Of a stretch of DNA of 64,000 bases, positions 1 to 8,592 are shown piece after piece. This stretch comes from CBDBUR01 sp965212075 (lineage in GTDB: Bacteria > Pseudomonadota > Alphaproteobacteria > JAPOUT01 > G958296285). The stretch covers positions 682,001-746,000 of the forward strand of contig OZ243043.1 in NCBI GenBank assembly GCA_965212075.1, given 5' to 3'. The notes below the pieces were generated by a model, which was given only the letters and a program-made list of their open reading frames with translations, was not told the DNA's origin and made no database searches. Every line of letters begins with the position of its first letter. Within the stretch, counting starts at the first letter, position 1. Both the position numbers and the translations under genes were made by a program.

Positions 1-440
1 CCGCTGACACCGCGCGGCGAAAATACCCGCTCTTTGGCGCGCGTGGCTTCCTCGTCGCGGCGAATGCCCGCAAACAAAGCTTGAAAATTATGTTTCTTAA
101 TTGCCGCTTTCAAGCCAGCCGTCTTGCGCGCCGCCGAGCGCGCCGCCGGAGGCAGACTCTTATCCATCTCCTCAAGCGGCGGACAGGGCTCGCTCAAAAA
201 ATTCAGCGACCATTCCTTCACATAGCGATCCCGAAACGCATACATTTCAGGAAATTTGCGCCCCGTATCCACATGCAGCACCGGAAATGGCACATGGCCA
301 AAAAACGCTTTGCGCGCCAAGTGAATCATCACATTGGAATCCTTGCCCAGCGACCACAACATCGCGACTTTATCAAGCCGGTTGAAAGCCTCGCGAAAGA
401 TATAAATGCTTTGATTTTCTATCTGGCTGAGATGATCCAT
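1..440 (-). CDS. cysD: Sulfate adenylyltransferase subunit 2 (CysD), 3' part off the window
   Basis: The frame begins at an ATG (440) preceded by AGGTG and runs open to base 1, so about the first 146 residues are visible and the C-terminus is missing. It has the CysD form of the ATP-pyrophosphatase P-loop, SLGKDS, near residues 30-35, then KAFFG, PFPVLHVDTG and FPEMYAFRD, followed by FAGIRRDEEATRAKE. These are hallmarks of the small subunit of ATP sulfurylase (sulfate + ATP to APS), which works with the GTPase CysN in cytosolic sulfate assimilation. cysN would be expected just past the left edge. A PAPS reductase is less likely because of the RRDEEATRAKER stretch. The first 146 residues fit the family well. 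Confidence 0.9.
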   Translation of the reverse strand, partial: MDHLSQIENQSIYIFREAFNRLDKVAMLWSLGKDSNVMIHLARKAFFGHVPFPVLHVDTGRKFPEMYAFRDRYVKEWSLNFLSEPCPPLEEMDKSLPPAARSAARKTAGLKAAIKKHNFQALFAGIRRDEEATRAKERVFSPRGVS

Positions 441-491
441 TTAACACCTAAATTATGTGATATTGGGTATTTATCAATAAAAAAGTGTTTA

Positions 492-1589
492 TCATGATCG
501 CGCATAGATCGCAAGCACAGATTGCTGAAAATCAGCGAATGTGCCCTGCGCAATGGCCGCGCGGCTTTGCGCCATCAGGCTCTGAAAATAAGCGATATTG
601 TTCCCTGTCAGGATCATCATGCCGAGCGGCTCCTGAATCCGAAAAAGATGGTGCAGATAAGCCCGCGACCACAACGCTGCCGGAAAATCACTTTGTGAAT
701 CTAACGGCGCGGGGTCATCAGCATGGACAGCATTGCGCAGATTGATGACGCCCAGATGCGTATAGGCACGGCCATGCCGCGCCTCGCGGGTTGGCAGAAC
801 GCAGTCAAACATATCCATGCCGCGCGCGATCGCCTGAACGAGATCATCCGGACGCCCCACGCCCATCAAATAACGCGGCTGAGATGGCGGCAAAAGCGGC
901 TCAAGCGCGTCAAGAATCTCAAGCCGCGCAGAGGAAGTCTCGCCGACCGACAGGCCGCCAAGCGCATAGCCGTCAAAGCCGATCTTAATCGTCTCATGCG
1001 CCGAATAAGCGCGCTGCTCAAGCGACAAGCCGCCTTGAATGATCCCAAACAAACCCCCCGCGCCGCCAAAAGCTTTTTTTGAACGCGCCGCCCAGTCCAA
1101 AGATAAATCCACGCTGCGGCGAATTTGCTCATCTTCCGCCGGCAGCGCCAGACATTCATCAAGCACCATGTGAATATCAGAGCCGAGCAAAGCTTGCACC
1201 TCCATCGCCTGTTCGGGCGTCAGACTATGGGTTGAGCCATCAATATGCGAGCGAAAGGTCGCGCCCTTCCGGTCAATCTTGACCAGCTTGGCCAGCGACA
1301 TAATCTGAAAACCGCCGGAATCGGTAAGGATCGGCCCGCGCCAGCCCATAAAGTGATGAAGCCCGCCAAGAGCAGCAACCTGCTCAGCGCCCGGACGCAG
1401 CATCATATGATACGTGTTGGCAAGAATCATCTCAGCGCCCGCCTGCTTAACCTGTTCAGGAAAAATCGCCTTAACAGCACCGGCAGTGCCAACCGGCATA
1501 AAGGCTGGCGTTTGCACTTTGCCATGCGGTGTTGTGATCTCACCGCAGCGCGCCGCGCCATCTCTATGGCGTGTCGCAAATGAAAACAT
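492..1589 (-). CDS. tgt: Queuine/preQ1 tRNA-guanine transglycosylase (Tgt) lacking the zinc site
   Basis: 365 residues, normal length for bacterial Tgt, which swaps G34 for preQ1 in GUN-anticodon tRNAs. Catalytic elements are present: TDSGGFQ near residue 90 (general acid/base Asp), DEC near 143, the QGG substrate loop near 187, GLSVGE near 217 and FDCVLPTR near 262 (nucleophile Asp). The structural zinc site is absent. The region that normally holds CxCxxC reads DSQSDFPAAL before WSRAYLHHL, and the later His ligand position (TxHN in E. coli) reads TGNN. All four ligands therefore appear lost while the chemistry is retained. The ATG at 1589 abuts the TAA of the upstream protease gene, so the two are probably cotranscribed. 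Confidence 0.93.
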   Translation of the reverse strand: MFSFATRHRDGAARCGEITTPHGKVQTPAFMPVGTAGAVKAIFPEQVKQAGAEMILANTYHMMLRPGAEQVAALGGLHHFMGWRGPILTDSGGFQIMSLAKLVKIDRKGATFRSHIDGSTHSLTPEQAMEVQALLGSDIHMVLDECLALPAEDEQIRRSVDLSLDWAARSKKAFGGAGGLFGIIQGGLSLEQRAYSAHETIKIGFDGYALGGLSVGETSSARLEILDALEPLLPPSQPRYLMGVGRPDDLVQAIARGMDMFDCVLPTREARHGRAYTHLGVINLRNAVHADDPAPLDSQSDFPAALWSRAYLHHLFRIQEPLGMMILTGNNIAYFQSLMAQSRAAIAQGTFADFQQSVLAIYARS

Positions 1590-2981
1590 TTATTTTTGAT
1601 TCAGCGTCAGCGTCTGCCGTCCGCGCCGCAGCAGAATCTTCCAAGGCCGCCGACCCTGCGCAAGCCGCTCGCGCAGCGCCTTAACCGATTTCATCGTGAG
1701 GCCATTGACGCTGAGCACAATATCGCCGCGCCGCAAAAGCCGCGCCGCAGCGCTGTTTGGCGTCACGTCCATCACAACAACGCCGCGCAATGTCGGATTG
1801 AGCCGCAAGGTTGTCGCCAGCGCCGGTGAGAGATTCGCAACACGAACCCCCGATAAAGGCTGCTTGCCTGAAAGCACAATGAAATTCGGCGGCGGCTCCA
1901 AAGGCGGAACCTCAATCTTGAGATCGGCCTCCTGCCATTTTCCCTCGCGCGAGAAGGCCAGACGGACATTTTTTTTATCCACAGACAGCGCCATGTGATA
2001 GCGCAAGCCCGACACTGACTGGATGGCATTATCGTCAATGCGCAAAATAATATCGCCAACTTTCAAGCCAGCGCGCGACGCCGGGCTTTTATCAAAAATC
2101 TGCGCGATCAAAGCACCGCTCGGCTTGTCCAAATCTGATGCGCGCGCGATCGCCGCCGAAACTTCCTGCAGCGCCGCGCCCAGCCAAGGCCGCTGCAAAG
2201 TGCCGCCGCTGATCGCTGCACGCGCCACAAGGTGAACCATATTCGCAGGAATTGAAAAGCCAATGCCCATAAAACCGCCGGTCTTAGAATAGATCGCCGT
2301 ATTGATGCCGGCCAGCTTGCCGTCCAATGTCACCAAAGCGCCGCCCGAATTGCCTTGATTGGTCGCCGCATCGGTCTGCAAAAAGAAACCGGTATCGTTG
2401 ATGCCGTTTTGCGAGCGCGCCGTCGCCGAAATAATGCCGCTCGTGATCGTCTGCCCAACGCCGAACGGATTGCCGATCGCCAGCACCAAATCCCCGACTT
2501 CAATCGTGTCAGAATCAAGAAACTCAAGAAAAGGCAGCTTTTCACCGCCCGGATCAATCTGCAGAACAGCTAAGTCAGAACGCTCATCGGTTGAGATCAG
2601 CTTGGCCGAAAATTCACGCCGATCACTTAAAGCCACAGTCAATTCACGCGCATTTTTGATCACATGATAATTGGTGACGATAAATCCATCCTCATCAATA
2701 ATGACCCCCGAACCCAGAGCGCGTTCAACGCGCTTGCGATTAAACCGCGGGTCATTGCGAAAAAACGGCTCCAAAAATCGCGGCACGGCCCTGCGGCGCA
2801 CTTCGCGCTTGGCATAAACCGTCACAACCGCCGGCGCCGCCTTGCGCACAATCTGCGCATAGGAAAACTCAACCTCCGAAGCCGAGCGCGGCAGCCGCTT
2901 AGCCGCCATCACCGGCGCGGATAATAGCAGCGCCGCCGAGACAATCAGCCAAATGCTCAAAAAATTATTTTTTCTTATCAC
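1590..2981 (-). CDS. Do-family (DegP/DegQ-like) periplasmic serine protease
   Basis: The chosen GTG start at 2981 gives 463 residues, an N-terminal signal peptide (hydrophobic core WLIVSAALLL, cleavage after VMA) and a GGGAAG-like ribosome site. A longer frame reaches 3086 but would lie deep inside rplQ. The trypsin-like triad is visible as His106 in TNYHVI, Asp136 in RSDLAVL and Ser212 in GNSGG. Two PDZ domains follow, roughly residues 265-355 and 370-455, the second ending in a KVDV-type GDIVLSVNG stretch. The family degrades or chaperones misfolded envelope proteins. It overlaps the 3' end of rplQ by 17 bases and is followed directly by tgt, placing it at the distal end of the alpha operon. 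Confidence 0.9.
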   Translation of the reverse strand: MIRKNNFLSIWLIVSAALLLSAPVMAAKRLPRSASEVEFSYAQIVRKAAPAVVTVYAKREVRRRAVPRFLEPFFRNDPRFNRKRVERALGSGVIIDEDGFIVTNYHVIKNARELTVALSDRREFSAKLISTDERSDLAVLQIDPGGEKLPFLEFLDSDTIEVGDLVLAIGNPFGVGQTITSGIISATARSQNGINDTGFFLQTDAATNQGNSGGALVTLDGKLAGINTAIYSKTGGFMGIGFSIPANMVHLVARAAISGGTLQRPWLGAALQEVSAAIARASDLDKPSGALIAQIFDKSPASRAGLKVGDIILRIDDNAIQSVSGLRYHMALSVDKKNVRLAFSREGKWQEADLKIEVPPLEPPPNFIVLSGKQPLSGVRVANLSPALATTLRLNPTLRGVVVMDVTPNSAAARLLRRGDIVLSVNGLTMKSVKALRERLAQGRRPWKILLRRGRQTLTLNQK

Positions 2982-3345
2982 GCGGTGCTTCCCGATCCAG
3001 CAAAGCGATGACGGCGCGCGGTGCCTGATCCCCGCGGCGAAATCCGGCCTTGATGATGCGCGTATAACCGCCCGGCCGCGCCGCAAATCGCACCGCTAGA
3101 TTGGAAAAAAGCTTTGACACAGCCCGCTCGTCATAAAGCCGTGCTGCCGCCAGACGGCGCGCATGCAGATCGCCTCTCTTGCCTAAAGTGATCAGCCGTT
3201 CAACAAAAGGGCGCAAAGTTTTGGCTTTGGGCAAAGTCGTGACGATCTGCTCATGCGCGATCAGCGAGCCCGCCATGTTGCGCAAGGTCGCGCGGCGATG
3301 GCTGGACGTCCGATTAAGCTTCCTTTGAGACTTGCGATGGCGCAT
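2965..3345 (-). CDS. rplQ: Large ribosomal subunit protein bL17
   Basis: 126 residues beginning MRHRKS, the standard L17 N-terminus, followed by KLNRTSSHRRATLRNM. The ATG at 3345 shares one base with the rpoA TGA. A TTG three bases upstream is a less likely start. L17 sits near the exit-tunnel side of the 50S subunit. The C-terminal PRDKKK is short and basic. Last ribosomal gene of the alpha operon, directly after rpoA. Confidence 0.97.
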   Translation of the reverse strand: MRHRKSQRKLNRTSSHRRATLRNMAGSLIAHEQIVTTLPKAKTLRPFVERLITLGKRGDLHARRLAAARLYDERAVSKLFSNLAVRFAARPGGYTRIIKAGFRRGDQAPRAVIALLDREAPRDKKK

Positions 3346-4373
3346 CAATAATTATCTTCATAGCGGCGGGCGAGATCATCAATGTTTTCCGGCGGCCATT
3401 CGCTGATGTCCATGCCCAGCTTCAGCCCCATATCACTCAAAACCGCTTTGATCTCGTTAAGCGATTTGCGTCCAAAATTCGGTGTGCGCAGCATTTCGCG
3501 CTCCGATTTCTTGATGAGGTCGCCAATATAGTGAATGTTATCATTTTTCAGACAATTCGCCGAGCGCACTGAAAGTTCAAGCTCATCAACTTTTTTCAAC
3601 AAAACCGCATTGAAATTTTGTTCCACTTCTTTTTCCTGCTCGGGCTTGACGATGGTTTCCTCAAAATTGATAAACACTTGCGCTTGATCCTGCAAAATGC
3701 GCGCGGCCAATGACACAGCATCTTCCGGCGAGATCGCGCCATTTGTCTCCACGTTTATCGTCAATTTATCGTAATCAATGGTTTCTCCCTCGCGCGTATT
3801 TTCAACCTTATAAGCGACATTGACGACCGGACTATAAATGCTGTCAATCGGGATCAGGCCGATCGGCGCATCCACAGACCGGTTGGCTTCTGCCGACACA
3901 TAGCCTTTGCCGGTATTGACGGTCAGCTCCATGCTGATCGCGCCGTCTTTATCTAAAGTGCAGATCAACTGGTCGGGGTTAAGAATTTCAATCGTGCTGT
4001 CATGCTCAATATCTGACGCCTTGACCGAACCCGCACCCTGTTTTTTCAGCGTCATGCGCTTAGGGCCGTCGCTATGCAGGCGCAAGGCCAAGCCCTTAAT
4101 GTTCAAAATAATATCCGTCACATCTTCGCGCACGCCCGAAAGAGACGAAAATTCATGCAGAACGCTGTCAATGCGCACGGCAGTCACCGCCGCGCCTTGC
4201 AAAGATGACAATAAAATGCGCCGCAGCGCGTTGCCCAAGGTTAGGCCGAAGCCGCGTTCAAGCGGCTCGGCGATGATCCGCGCATGAGAGGCGGACTGCC
4301 CATCGCTTATGCTTATCTGGTTGATATCAACCAAGCTCGGCTTGATTAAGTTTTGCCAATTATTTTGAATCAC
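3345..4373 (-). CDS. rpoA: RNA polymerase alpha subunit
   Basis: 342 residues, full length. The N-terminal domain (about 1-235) carries the assembly-interface motif EPLERGFGLTLGNALRRILLSSL near residues 36-58. The C-terminal domain (about 255-325) has LSVRSANCLKN and LLRTPNFGRKSLNEI-type sequence (here MLRTPNFGRKSLNEI), the surface that contacts UP elements and activators. It dimerises to nucleate core RNA polymerase with RpoB and RpoC, both encoded in this window. It follows rpsK by 29 bases. Confidence 0.98.
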   Translation of the reverse strand: MIQNNWQNLIKPSLVDINQISISDGQSASHARIIAEPLERGFGLTLGNALRRILLSSLQGAAVTAVRIDSVLHEFSSLSGVREDVTDIILNIKGLALRLHSDGPKRMTLKKQGAGSVKASDIEHDSTIEILNPDQLICTLDKDGAISMELTVNTGKGYVSAEANRSVDAPIGLIPIDSIYSPVVNVAYKVENTREGETIDYDKLTINVETNGAISPEDAVSLAARILQDQAQVFINFEETIVKPEQEKEVEQNFNAVLLKKVDELELSVRSANCLKNDNIHYIGDLIKKSEREMLRTPNFGRKSLNEIKAVLSDMGLKLGMDISEWPPENIDDLARRYEDNY

Positions 4374-4402
4374 GTAAGCTCTCCTCTTAAATTGCTAGGG
4401 GG

Positions 4403-4795
4403 TTAAGCACGACGTCGTTTGCGCGGACGGCATCCATTGTGAGGAATGGGCGTGACGTCGTGAATATAGGTGATCGTGAAGCCTGCTACTTGCAAAGCGC
4501 GCAATGCAGATTCGCGCCCCGATCCGGGGCCGCGAACGCGCACTTCTAAAGTTTGCATGCCATGTTCCATCGCGCGCTGCGCGGCGGCTTGCGCGGCGAG
4601 CTGCGCGGCATAGGGCGTTGATTTGCGCGACCCCTTAAACCCCGCCTGCCCCGCCGAGCCGGTCGCGATCGTATTGCCTTGCAGATCAGAAATCGCAATC
4701 AAAGTATTGTTAAAGGTCGCATTGATATGCGCAATACCTGCGATGATATTCTTGCGCTCTTTGCGCTTGACCCGCGTTTTGTCTTTTTCTGCCAT
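4403..4795 (-). CDS. rpsK: Small ribosomal subunit protein uS11
   Basis: 130 residues, normal length, with HINATFNNT near residue 23, the conserved KGSRKSTPYAAQ stretch near 53 and the C-terminal DVTPIPHNGCRPRKRRRA. S11 lines the mRNA exit region of the 30S platform beside S7, S18 and S21. The ATG at 4795 is the only sensible start. It lies 21 bases after rpsM. Confidence 0.98.
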   Translation of the reverse strand: MAEKDKTRVKRKERKNIIAGIAHINATFNNTLIAISDLQGNTIATGSAGQAGFKGSRKSTPYAAQLAAQAAAQRAMEHGMQTLEVRVRGPGSGRESALRALQVAGFTITYIHDVTPIPHNGCRPRKRRRA

Positions 4796-4816
4796 GATCG
4801 CCTCTAATAAACTCGC

Positions 4817-5182
4817 TTATTTCTTCTTGCCTGCGACCGGCTTGGCTTTGCCTTTGCGCGTGCGCGCATTGGTGTGCGTGCGCTGTCCGTTCACCGGCAG
4901 GCCGCGGCGATGACGCAGACCGCGATAGCAGCCCAGATCCATCAACCGCTTGATGTTCATCGCTGTGTTGCGGCGCAAATCACCTTCCACGACAAAGCTG
5001 CCATCAATCGCCTCGCGGATGCGGATAACCTCTGCATCAGCGAGGTCATTGGCCGACGTGTGCGGCTCAATCCCCACTTTGGTGCAGATCTCCTTCGCTT
5101 TCGTCGGGCCGATGCCGTGAATGTAGGTCAGCGCCACGCCGATCTGCTTTGCGGGTATGTTCACGCCTGCGATACGCGCCAT
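4817..5182 (-). CDS. rpsM: Small ribosomal subunit protein uS13
   Basis: 121 residues starting MARIAGVNIP, with the helix-two-turn-helix YIHGIGPTKA and the head-binding C-terminal GLRHRRGLPVNGQRTHTNARTRKG. S13 contacts 16S rRNA, S19 and P-site tRNA. AAGGAG stands nine bases before the ATG. It is the first gene after the strong promoter at 5255-5282, so it probably heads a separately boosted S13-S11-alpha-L17 transcript. Confidence 0.98.
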   Translation of the reverse strand: MARIAGVNIPAKQIGVALTYIHGIGPTKAKEICTKVGIEPHTSANDLADAEVIRIREAIDGSFVVEGDLRRNTAMNIKRLMDLGCYRGLRHRRGLPVNGQRTHTNARTRKGKAKPVAGKKK

Positions 5183-5254
5183 CGCTCATATGCTCCTTTG
5201 CCCGCAAGCGGGGTTTGTGAAAATTTCGTGGATAGTAATGATCTCTGACCACAG

Positions 5255-5282
5255 ATTATAGGCACGAAATGCGCGCCGTCAA
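5255..5282 (-). promoter_or_regulatory. Sigma-70-type promoter upstream of rpsM
   Basis: On the minus strand the -35 is TTGACG (5282-5277) and the -10 is a perfect TATAAT (5260-5255), separated by 16 bases. It lies in the 115-base adk-rpsM gap, the largest break in the spc-alpha part of the cluster. The predicted leader of about 65 bases contains a small CCCGC/GCGGG hairpin (5201-5212) just before the rpsM ribosome site, which could modulate translation. The promoter is read directly from sequence; its strength is inferred. Confidence 0.75.
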
Positions 5283-5297
5283 CTGCTCTCTCAACAA

Positions 5298-5888
5298 TCA
5301 TTTGACCTTCTCCGCTTCGCTGGCTTTCTCGCCAATTTTCTCGATAATCGCGACCAGCGCCGATGTGACCGCGCCGATACCTTGCATCGCGTCTACCGGC
5401 TGCAAAAGCCCCTCAGCGCGGTAAAAAGCGATCAAAGGCGAGGTTTGCTCATGATAGGTGCTCATCCGATGGTGAAAAACTTCGGGCGTATCGTCGGCGC
5501 GGCCCTCCGCGCGCGCGCGGCCTTGAATGCGGGCAAGAATTGACTGCTCATCCACATCAAACAAAATCACCCCATCAAGCGGAGTCCCCAATGCCTCTAG
5601 CTGGCTGCGCAGGCTCTCCCCTTGCGCCAAAGTGCGCGGAAAGCCGTCAAGGATAAAGCCATCGCTCTTTTTTAGATGCCGGGCGACCAAATCCAAAATA
5701 ATGTCATCCGGCACCAATGCGCCGCTTTTGACGATTTCCTGAACTTTGCGCCCTAAATCTGTCTGATCGGCCATTTCTGTGCGCAATATATTGCCTGTCG
5801 ACAGATGCGCTAGTTTATACCTCTCAGTGATTTGCGCGGCTTGGGTGCCTTTGCCCGCGCCGGGAGGCCCTAAAAAAACCAGCCTCAT
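5298..5888 (-). CDS. adk: Adenylate kinase, short-LID form
   Basis: 196 residues. The P-loop is GPPGAGKGTQ at 7-16, followed by LSTGNILR (NMP-binding), DGFPRT near 82-87 and the short LID around RIQGRARAEGRADDTPE. It interconverts ATP + AMP and 2 ADP in the cytosol. The LID lacks the four zinc-binding Cys seen in Gram-positive enzymes and is shorter than the long-LID E. coli type. Its ATG overlaps the secY TGA (ATGA), indicating translational coupling. This secY-adk-rpsM order is common in alphaproteobacteria. Confidence 0.97.
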   Translation of the reverse strand: MRLVFLGPPGAGKGTQAAQITERYKLAHLSTGNILRTEMADQTDLGRKVQEIVKSGALVPDDIILDLVARHLKKSDGFILDGFPRTLAQGESLRSQLEALGTPLDGVILFDVDEQSILARIQGRARAEGRADDTPEVFHHRMSTYHEQTSPLIAFYRAEGLLQPVDAMQGIGAVTSALVAIIEKIGEKASEAEKVK

Positions 5889-7216
5889 CGTCGTCGCCCT
5901 CCGCGCAGCCGCGATTTCTTGATCAGACCCTCATATTGATGTGCGAGCAAATGACTTTGAATCTGCGCCACCGTGTCCAAAGTGACATTGACGACAATCA
6001 GCAAAGACGTGCCGCCAAAATAAAACGGCACGCGATAGCGCGCGATCAAAAATTCCGGCAGCAAACAAACCGCAACAAGATAAAACGCGCCGATCGCCGT
6101 GATGCGCGTAAGCACATAATCAATATATTCCGCTGTCGGTGCGCCCGGACGAATGCCCGGCAGAAATCCGCCATATTTGCGCAGATTGTCCGCCGTGTCG
6201 GTCGGATTGAACACAATCGCCGTATAAAAGAACGCAAAAAACGCAATGCCCGACGCATAAAGCAGCATATAAAGCGGCTGGCCGGGAGCTACCCATGCCG
6301 TTAATGTCGTCAGCCATGTCGGCCCGCCGCCAGCGTTAAATCCGGCAATCGTAAATGGAAACAGCAAAATCGCTGAAGCAAAAATCGGCGGAATCACACC
6401 GGCTGTGTTCAGCTTCAGCGGCAGATGAGAAGATTCACCCCCCAAAAATTGCTGCCCCGCCTGACGGCGCGGATATTGTATGATTAAGCGCCGCTGCGCG
6501 CGCTCCATAAACACGATCAGCGCGATCACCCCGACAACCATGAACAGCAAAAATACGATCAATAATGTGCTCAGCGCACCCTGCCGTCCTAGCTCCAATG
6601 TTCCCACAAGCGCGGCGGGCAGCTCGGCAACAATGCCTGAGAAAATAATCAGCGAAATCCCATTGCCGACGCCGCGCGCCGTGATCTGCTCGCCCAGCCA
6701 CATCAAAAAAATCGTCCCGCCCACCAGAGTGATCACCGTGGACATCCGAAAAAACAAGCCCGGATCAATCACCACGCCGATATTCTCAAGCAAAATTGAA
6801 ATTCCGTAGCCATGCGCTGCCGCGATCAACACCGTGCCGTAGCGCGTATATTGATTGATCTGCTGCCGCCCCTGCTCGCCTTCTTTCTTCAGCTGCGCTA
6901 AATGCGGCGAGGTCGCGCTCAAAAGCTGAATGATGATCGACGCCGTAATATAAGGCAGAATGTTCAGCGCAAAAATCGCCATGCGCCCAACCGCGCCGCC
7001 AGCAAACATATTGAACATGCCCACAATGCCCGCTTGATTTTGCGAAAAAACCCGCGCAAGTTCGCCCGGATCAATGCCGGGCACGGGGATATAGGTCCCC
7101 AGCCGATAGACCAGCAACAGACCCAGAGTGAACCAGATCCGCCTCTTCAGATCGGTCGCGCGCGCAAAGGCCGAAAAATTCAGATTGGCCGCAAGTTGTT
7201 CAGCTGCCGATGCCAT
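5885..7216 (-). CDS. secY: Preprotein translocase channel subunit SecY
   Basis: 443 residues with ten predicted transmembrane helices. Visible signatures include the N-terminal RRIWFTLGLLLVYRLGTYIPVPGID, the plug region after it, LGEQITARGVGNGISLIIF, and the C5 cytoplasmic loop with FNPTDTADNLRKYGGFLPGIRPG, each quoted in part only. SecY forms the protein-conducting channel with SecE (encoded at 30979-31398) and SecG. The C-terminal tail ends KSRLRGGRRR. It overlaps rplO by one base and adk by four. Confidence 0.97.
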   Translation of the reverse strand: MASAAEQLAANLNFSAFARATDLKRRIWFTLGLLLVYRLGTYIPVPGIDPGELARVFSQNQAGIVGMFNMFAGGAVGRMAIFALNILPYITASIIIQLLSATSPHLAQLKKEGEQGRQQINQYTRYGTVLIAAAHGYGISILLENIGVVIDPGLFFRMSTVITLVGGTIFLMWLGEQITARGVGNGISLIIFSGIVAELPAALVGTLELGRQGALSTLLIVFLLFMVVGVIALIVFMERAQRRLIIQYPRRQAGQQFLGGESSHLPLKLNTAGVIPPIFASAILLFPFTIAGFNAGGGPTWLTTLTAWVAPGQPLYMLLYASGIAFFAFFYTAIVFNPTDTADNLRKYGGFLPGIRPGAPTAEYIDYVLTRITAIGAFYLVAVCLLPEFLIARYRVPFYFGGTSLLIVVNVTLDTVAQIQSHLLAHQYEGLIKKSRLRGGRRR

Positions 7217-7764
7217 TATGCGCCGTCTTTTTCTGCTGTGCTTTCTGGTGCCGCTTCTGGCGCTGCTTCTGATGAAGCTTGCGGCTTTTTCTGCGGGCGG
7301 GCTTTTTGGATAAACAAGATTTCGCCGCCCGCTGCTTCAATAGCTTTGACCGCATTTTGCGAAGCGGCATGCGCTTCAATTTTGAGGCTGGCTTTCAACT
7401 CGCCTTTGCCGAGAATGCGCAGCCCATCATAAAGGCGGCGCACCACACCGGCTTGTTTCAGCAAATCTCCGGTGATCTTTGCTTGCGCATTAATTTTGCC
7501 TTTTGCCACCGCCTCTTCCAGACGGCCAACATTGACAACAGCGTAGCGTTTCTCAAAGCGGACATTGGAAAAACCGCGCTTGGGCAGACGCATATGAAGC
7601 GGCGTCTGGCCGCCTTCAAAGCTGCCGACCGTGGAGCCCGAACGCGATTTATAGCCCTTCTGCCCGCGCCCTGACGTCTTGCCCAGCCCCGAGCCAATGC
7701 CCCGCCCGCGCCGTGCTTTCGGCTTGCGCGCGCCCGGGCGATCTGAAAGTTGATTAAGCTTCAT
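7216..7764 (-). CDS. rplO: Large ribosomal subunit protein uL15 with Ala/Glu/Pro tail
   Basis: 182 residues from the ATG at 7764 (MKLNQLSD, the standard start), with AGGGTGA upstream. A TTG two codons earlier is less likely. The core includes GRGIGSGLGKTSGRGQKG and PKRGFSN. The C-terminus, beyond the usual end near FIQKAR, carries about 30 extra residues of Ala, Glu and Pro (EAAPEAAPES) encoded by imperfect 12-bp repeats at 7244-7279. L15 is a late-assembly 50S protein. The start overlaps the 3' end of rpmD by 11 bases. Confidence 0.96.
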   Translation of the reverse strand: MKLNQLSDRPGARKPKARRGRGIGSGLGKTSGRGQKGYKSRSGSTVGSFEGGQTPLHMRLPKRGFSNVRFEKRYAVVNVGRLEEAVAKGKINAQAKITGDLLKQAGVVRRLYDGLRILGKGELKASLKIEAHAASQNAVKAIEAAGGEILFIQKARPQKKPQASSEAAPEAAPESTAEKDGA

Positions 7765-7966
7765 TTTCAATCACCCTGACCAAATGAGCGACTTTTTTGA
7801 TCATGCCGCGTATCTGTGGCGTATCTTTTAACGTTCTTTTTCTGTGCATCTTGTTGAGGCCGAGACCGATTAGAGTCTGCCTCTGATCCGCCGGACGGCG
7901 GATCGGGCTGGCGATCTGCTGCACACAAATGACTCCGCCGCTAGATTTATTTTTGGATTCCGACAT
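7754..7966 (-). CDS. rpmD: Large ribosomal subunit protein uL30
   Basis: 70 residues. The family core is ICVQQIASPIRRPADQRQTL, GLGLNKMHRKRTLKDTPQIRGMI and HLVRVIE (quoted in pieces). An unusual polar N-terminal extension of about 12 residues (SESKNKSSGG) precedes the first strand. The ATG at 7966 lies just after the rpsE stop (3 bases). L30 is a small globular 50S protein. Confidence 0.95.
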   Translation of the reverse strand: MSESKNKSSGGVICVQQIASPIRRPADQRQTLIGLGLNKMHRKRTLKDTPQIRGMIKKVAHLVRVIENEA

Positions 7967-7969
7967 GAT

Positions 7970-8584
7970 TTACTCCCCGCTTTTTTCGCCTGAAGTTTCA
8001 TCTTCACTTGATGCGTGCTGTGTCTCAGCGGGAGACTCATCAGAATGTTCATCTAGCGCGCCGCCCTTGGCGCGCGTGGCAAAAATATCAGTGACTTTCT
8101 TGCCGCGCCGCGCCGCCACATCGCGCGGATTGGCCTGCCGCGAAAGCGCATGAAAGGTCGCGCGCACCATATTATAAGGGTTGGAGGAACCCAGAGATTT
8201 CGCGACAACATCTTGAATGCCCAGCGCCTCAAAAATAGGCCGCATGGAGCCTCCGGCGATGATCCCCCGCCCGGGCTGCGCCGGACGCAAAATCACATGA
8301 CCCGCGCCCCAGCGTCCCTCAACCTCATGATGCAACGTGCGCCCTTCGCGCAGCGGAACCCGCACCATAGACGCTTTGGCCGCATCGGTCGCTTTGCGAA
8401 TGGCTTCCGGCACTTCACGCGCTTTGCCATGACCAAATCCGGCATGGCCTTTCTGGTCGCCAGCGATAACGAGCGCCGCAAAGCCAAAACGCCGTCCGCC
8501 TTTGACAACCTTCGCGACCCGATTGATATGCACAAGACGGTCAACCAGATCGTCCGATTTGTTTTTTGTTTCCTGCTCTGACAT
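7970..8584 (-). CDS. rpsE: Small ribosomal subunit protein uS5 with acidic tail
   Basis: 204 residues. The double-stranded RNA-binding N-terminal domain has VDRLVHINRVAKVVKGGRRF-like sequence and the C-terminal fold has GRGIIAGG and LGIQDVVAKSLGS. S5 shapes the mRNA entry channel and decoding accuracy. The last 35 or so residues are acidic and Ser-rich (DEHSDESPAETQ...), beyond the usual end near RG, echoing the added tails on L3, L15, S3 and L29 nearby. Confidence 0.97.
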   Translation of the reverse strand: MSEQETKNKSDDLVDRLVHINRVAKVVKGGRRFGFAALVIAGDQKGHAGFGHGKAREVPEAIRKATDAAKASMVRVPLREGRTLHHEVEGRWGAGHVILRPAQPGRGIIAGGSMRPIFEALGIQDVVAKSLGSSNPYNMVRATFHALSRQANPRDVAARRGKKVTDIFATRAKGGALDEHSDESPAETQHASSEDETSGEKSGE

Positions 8585-8592
8585 TTGCTTTC

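Noticed and set aside
2982..3086. Upstream extension of the Do-like protease frame
   Set aside because: It lies inside rplQ and would place Arg-rich residues before the signal peptide; the GTG at 2981 fits better.
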